Positions 38,453-42,361 of a stretch of 42,361 bases of DNA are shown here, in pieces. The translations under genes were made by a program, and so were the position numbers. Positions within the stretch are counted from its first letter, which is position 1. Each line of letters opens with the position of its first letter. The stretch covers positions 46,517-88,877 of the forward strand of contig MAGS01000030.1 of assembly GCA_001717005.1 (NCBI GenBank), written 5' to 3'. This DNA comes from Candidatus Methanomethylicus mesodigestus. GTDB taxonomy: Archaea > Thermoproteota > Methanomethylicia > Methanomethylicales > Methanomethylicaceae. The notes beneath the pieces are model-generated. The model saw only the letters and a list, made by a program, of their open reading frames with translations, did not search any database and was not told the origin of the DNA.

Positions 38453-40123
38453 TTAGTGCGACGGGATGATCAAGTTCCTCTCGCCGGCTGGGACGAACTC
38501 CCTCAGCGCACCTTTTCCGAAGCAGAGCCTCGGGTGCGTGAAGTCGAACTTCAAGTCCTTGTCGGCAAAGGCTACCTTGACTAGCGGGTTGGTCGTCCAG
38601 GCGTCGTTCCTTCCACCGTGCGCTGCTGAAACGATGCCACAGTATGCTGACTGGTGGCCTACGTTGAGCGCATAGTTCGGGTAGTTGGTGCCCCTCAGGT
38701 TGAACGGCAGACCCTCGTCGCTCCTGTAAGAGAAGCTGTTGACTGAACCGCACTGGTCCTGCTGGTCATAGCCATAGAACCCAAGCCTGCCCATCTCCTC
38801 CTTATGGAGCAGCTGGCTCAGATACCAAGCGTTGATACCGGCAGTAGAGTGGCCTGTCGCCAGAGACACTGCAACGCCTGCACCTGCAGATACGACTGCT
38901 GCCCTCTGTGATCCACCGAAGTGGGTCTCCATGAGCGCCGGGAACTTCTCGTATTGCTCAAGGCCGTATAGGGTTACCTCTGTCCCTACATCCTTGATCA
39001 GGTCCCAGCTCGGCTTGCTCTTGCCGAAGCCGCCGAATTTCTTCTTGACGTAGTCTGCACCGTAGTAGCAGTAGTCGTCAAGGACGTCATCAGTGTAGGT
39101 GCATGTTGCGTATTGGGTGAATCCGACACCACCGGACATGTAGCTACCAAGGTAGATCTGGTCGTAGAGGACTGCAGCCATTGAGATTGCCTCAAGTGCA
39201 ACCCATACAGGGTCCTGCGGCTTTACCCTCGATGCCTGGCAGATATCCGCCATGTATCCGAGAGGTATACCACCGGGCTCGTTCGGGCCCCTTGCGCGCC
39301 TCCATGGCATGAGCGTCCCCATCTCGATGACCTCCGCGTGCTTTGCAGCGAACGCGAACTCACCGATTGCGGCCTCACCAGCCATCAGCTTGTAGGCGTT
39401 CACCATTGCCATGCAGATCTGCATAGCGGCCCACCTTGACATGGTTCCACCGTCGCAAGTCATTGAAACGATGGTTGGCATGTGGCAGACCTGGTAGATC
39501 TTCTTGCCGATAGCCTTCTTTAGAGAGGCAGCTTGGTCAGCAGGGAATGCCTTGTTTATGTCGATCAGCATCCTCTTGTCAATCTCATCGGCCAACTCGT
39601 CGTCGCCGGTGAAGACCTTGACATAGCTGTCCGACACAAGACCTGGGTCGGTCTCAACCATGTGCTCTTGGATGACTGCTGCGCCTGGGAGTGCGTGGTT
39701 CAGCACCTCAAGGTAGTGGTTGACAGTTTCAGGAGTCACTTCCTTGCCAAGACGCTTCTGCAACACAGTATGGGCAGAATCAAGACCTACTATCACGGTC
39801 CTCCTAATGTCGTGCCACATCTGCTGCATCGCGGCGTTGTTGACAAAGTGCAGATCGTCGCCCTCTACGTATATGTCAGTGTTGGAAATCCTGTATGGCA
39901 TCAGTACCCTCTGCCCCATCGGTATGCCACCGAGGTGCATGTCAGGGTTGTAGAATGGGACGGACCTCTCCTTTGCCACCTTCTTGGCAGCTTCTACGAA
40001 CTCCCTCTTCCTCTTCGACTGCTTCCAGCCGTCATAGATGTAGTATTTTGTGTTCTTATCCTCTGGCGCCTCTTTGAACTTCTTGCGAAGCGCTTCTATG
40101 AACATTTTCTTCTCTGAGCTCAT
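38453..40123 (-). CDS. mcrA: Methyl-coenzyme M reductase subunit alpha
   Basis: [95 protein letters not shown]. Confidence 0.98.
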   Translation of the reverse strand: MSSEKKMFIEALRKKFKEAPEDKNTKYYIYDGWKQSKRKREFVEAAKKVAKERSVPFYNPDMHLGGIPMGQRVLMPYRISNTDIYVEGDDLHFVNNAAMQQMWHDIRRTVIVGLDSAHTVLQKRLGKEVTPETVNHYLEVLNHALPGAAVIQEHMVETDPGLVSDSYVKVFTGDDELADEIDKRMLIDINKAFPADQAASLKKAIGKKIYQVCHMPTIVSMTCDGGTMSRWAAMQICMAMVNAYKLMAGEAAIGEFAFAAKHAEVIEMGTLMPWRRARGPNEPGGIPLGYMADICQASRVKPQDPVWVALEAISMAAVLYDQIYLGSYMSGGVGFTQYATCTYTDDVLDDYCYYGADYVKKKFGGFGKSKPSWDLIKDVGTEVTLYGLEQYEKFPALMETHFGGSQRAAVVSAGAGVAVSLATGHSTAGINAWYLSQLLHKEEMGRLGFYGYDQQDQCGSVNSFSYRSDEGLPFNLRGTNYPNYALNVGHQSAYCGIVSAAHGGRNDAWTTNPLVKVAFADKDLKFDFTHPRLCFGKGALREFVPAGERNLIIPSH

Positions 40124-40137
40124 TTCATGCTACCTCC

Positions 40138-40914
40138 TTAGATCCCCTTGACCCTATTCGGATCAAAGCCTGCCTCCGTCCTGAGCATATGGAGTCGTTC
40201 GATGAAGCTGACGACCTCTTTGTCGGTCCTGAAGGCTACATCTTCGACTCTATATTCGCTCGTCCTCTTTCTGAGCTCGTCTTCCTTGATTGGCTTGCCA
40301 ACCGAAATTGGCTTGTCCAGAGGAACGCCGATCTGGTCCTTGACATAGACCACTTCGCCGGTCTTCTTGTCGAACTGGAACCTGCGGAGCGCGTCGAACA
40401 TCATGCCATTCTCGTCAAGTCTCAGTGAGTGGCCGTGGACGGTTGCACCCCTGATCCCGCACCTTGCTGGATCAAAGATTTCAGTCTCAACAAGCTCCTT
40501 GGCAACCTTCTCAAGATCCCTTTCCCTAGCTTCGAGCGGAACGCGTCCTGAGAGTACACCAATGTCTACACCACGGTACCTTGTGTGACCTGTCCATGCT
40601 CTCATGTACGGGGTCAACGGCGTGAAGTAGACGGAGTCGGTCATTTGTATGTACCTGATCCTGTCGCCAGCCTTTGCGCCTGGTGTCGGCTCGACAAGCT
40701 CCCTGATAGGGCACGCCGGCTCACCCATCTCTTCCAGAGGCGGGTGGACGCTCTTGTAAGCCTCGCCTGGGACTCTGTGGCCCATGAGCCTCACAATATC
40801 GTCATCGCTGACGGTCCTTAGCTTCTCAAGCTTGTAGGATGGGTCCATGTACTTCTTCCTATTTGCGGCAACCTTGGATTTGCCAGGATAGAATTGTGGT
40901 TTATAAGTTGCCAT
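40138..40914 (-). CDS. mcrG: Methyl-coenzyme M reductase subunit gamma
   Basis: [78 protein letters not shown]. Confidence 0.97.
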   Translation of the reverse strand: MATYKPQFYPGKSKVAANRKKYMDPSYKLEKLRTVSDDDIVRLMGHRVPGEAYKSVHPPLEEMGEPACPIRELVEPTPGAKAGDRIRYIQMTDSVYFTPLTPYMRAWTGHTRYRGVDIGVLSGRVPLEARERDLEKVAKELVETEIFDPARCGIRGATVHGHSLRLDENGMMFDALRRFQFDKKTGEVVYVKDQIGVPLDKPISVGKPIKEDELRKRTSEYRVEDVAFRTDKEVVSFIERLHMLRTEAGFDPNRVKGI

Positions 40915-40915
40915 T

Positions 40916-42250
40916 TTAGACTCCTCCCTTGATTGCTACTGCTGCCTCGTTGACATACTTCAGAGGCTCCCTCAGTTCAGGTACTTCACTGAGCACTTCA
41001 CCAGTCGTGCCGGAGATCTTCTCTGGCGTGTAGATGGTTGTGCCAGCGTCAAGAGCTACTGCAGCTGCGACGCACGGGATTGTGAAGCCCTTGCTGTGCC
41101 TTGTCACGATATGGTTGCCGGCAAAGACTGCAGGATTTCCTCCGCCGTATATCGAGTGGCTGAAGAAGGCCATCTCTACACCTGTACCTTCAACTCTGCC
41201 GAAGTCTACACCTGGCAGGCTCGTCTCCCTTTCGACGAGGTCGTTGAAGTAGATGAAGACAGACGGGGTATGCTGCATAGACCTTGCTGCGCCGCAGGTC
41301 ACCATTGTTCCTGCAAGCAGGCCTGCAGAGGCATATGCATTCCATTTGCTGAGGTCATCAGTTGTGTAGTTGACATAGCCCGAAGGCGCCTTCGCGAGCG
41401 GCTTGATTATGCCATCTGCGATTGCCCTCTTGACAGTTGAGACAACAACATCGCCGAGGGTTCCCTTCTTGGCATTTTCCTTGACTATATCATAGACCAA
41501 ATTGTTCACATTCAGCCCCTGATAAGCAAGGCCCATTAGGTGAAGCCTCTCGAAGTCGCCAATGGCATCGCCCATCTCGAACATTGCCGCCTGCTCCAAG
41601 ATTGAGGATAGGGCCGCAGCGTTCATGGCGTTCTTCTTGGTAATCAAGGCAATGTGTGCGCATGGAACGTTCCTGAGCGCATAACCCATGCCTTCATTCT
41701 GTTGTGGAACTGAGAGTAATGAGGCCACGTTTCCGCCAAGCATTTCCATTGTTTGAGGATACCTCCCCCAAACAGAGGCATGAACCAAGTCCGCATCCCA
41801 GATGTTGACTTTGAATTGGTCAACGATTGCACAACAGAGGGCTGCTGCCGTTGAGGTTGCTCCAGTAGTGTATTCTACGCCTGCATTAAGCCTCTTGGCT
41901 GGGACCTTAACGAGAAGGTGCTTCCCACCCTTGAGGACTTTCACTTCTGTATCATCGTTTGCGCTAACCTGGAGGTTCTTCTTGACTTCGTCGGCTATGC
42001 TTGCGGCGCTCTTAACGAGATCCACTTTGAGGGACCTGCCGTTAATGACGCACCCCTTGCCACCGACTGCTCCAGTCGCAAGAGCTTTCTCAACGCCCTC
42101 TAGATTGACGGAGACGCACTGTTTAACGTAGGATACCATCTTTTGTATCGCTGGGTTTTGCAATGGACTCAATGCCTCTAAAGGAACCTTAGAGGCGAAA
42201 ACTCGTCCTCGATCGTCGTATAGATCTACTTTATCTGAATATTTCGCCAT
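40916..42250 (-). CDS. mcrB: Methyl-coenzyme M reductase subunit beta
   Basis: [101 protein letters not shown]. Confidence 0.97.
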   Translation of the reverse strand: MAKYSDKVDLYDDRGRVFASKVPLEALSPLQNPAIQKMVSYVKQCVSVNLEGVEKALATGAVGGKGCVINGRSLKVDLVKSAASIADEVKKNLQVSANDDTEVKVLKGGKHLLVKVPAKRLNAGVEYTTGATSTAAALCCAIVDQFKVNIWDADLVHASVWGRYPQTMEMLGGNVASLLSVPQQNEGMGYALRNVPCAHIALITKKNAMNAAALSSILEQAAMFEMGDAIGDFERLHLMGLAYQGLNVNNLVYDIVKENAKKGTLGDVVVSTVKRAIADGIIKPLAKAPSGYVNYTTDDLSKWNAYASAGLLAGTMVTCGAARSMQHTPSVFIYFNDLVERETSLPGVDFGRVEGTGVEMAFFSHSIYGGGNPAVFAGNHIVTRHSKGFTIPCVAAAVALDAGTTIYTPEKISGTTGEVLSEVPELREPLKYVNEAAVAIKGGV

Positions 42251-42350
42251 AGGACTCCTCTCTAGAGTTTTGTTGCGGTCTAACTAACATTGCGGAAATA
42301 TTAAAGCATTGCTTACAAATACAAGCGGTTGCATTAAAACCTAAAGAAGT

Positions 42351-42360
42351 CATATATATC
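42351..42360 (-). promoter_or_regulatory. Candidate TATA box for mcrBGA (minus-strand GATATATATG), implying a ~70-80-nt leader
   Basis: AT-rich TATA-like sequence ~100 bp upstream of mcrB; the BRE would lie at the window edge. Confidence 0.35.
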
Positions 42361-42361
42361 C

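Noticed and set aside
1-42361. tRNA, rRNA, CRISPR array, transposase or integrase
   Set aside because: None recognised on visual inspection; a tRNAscan/Infernal/CRISPR search would be needed to exclude them formally

Overview
The window is an archaeal chromosome segment from a methanogen-type genome. Its dominant feature is a dispersed methyl-coenzyme M reductase (MCR) island. It contains mcrBGA (38.5-42.25 kb, minus strand); a separate mcrD-mcrC-mmp5-HTH operon (10.75-8.77 kb, minus) divergent from mmp3-mmp6-mmp17-mmp7-AtwA-like-RACo-like ASKHA/2Fe-2S protein-unknown ORF (10.8-18.3 kb, plus); and mmp15-YcaO-TfuA-AtwA (27.2-32.1 kb, plus), convergent with mmp2. The split mcr arrangement, RpoP, Alba and a ThiR-type regulator suggest a TACK-type methanogen such as Methanomethylicia/'Verstraetearchaeota', but the lineage is inference. 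Housekeeping genes include HMG-CoA reductase (class II type), TrpB2, TPI, NadE, ThiD-ThiN, a DRG-type GTPase and a GT4 glycosyltransferase. I found a small rpoP gene (1179-1334, minus) that is absent from the supplied ORF track. The most unusual structure is an apparent ~1-kb inversion inside an ABC-2 transporter operon (33.2-35.0 kb). It is bounded by an 11-bp near-perfect inverted repeat (GAAAACAACAC at 33622-33632; GTGTTTTTTTC at 34649-34659). Re-inverting the segment by eye restores both the ATPase and permease reading frames in phase. No rRNA, tRNA, CRISPR or transposase was recognised. All calls come from reading the sequence; no database search was run.
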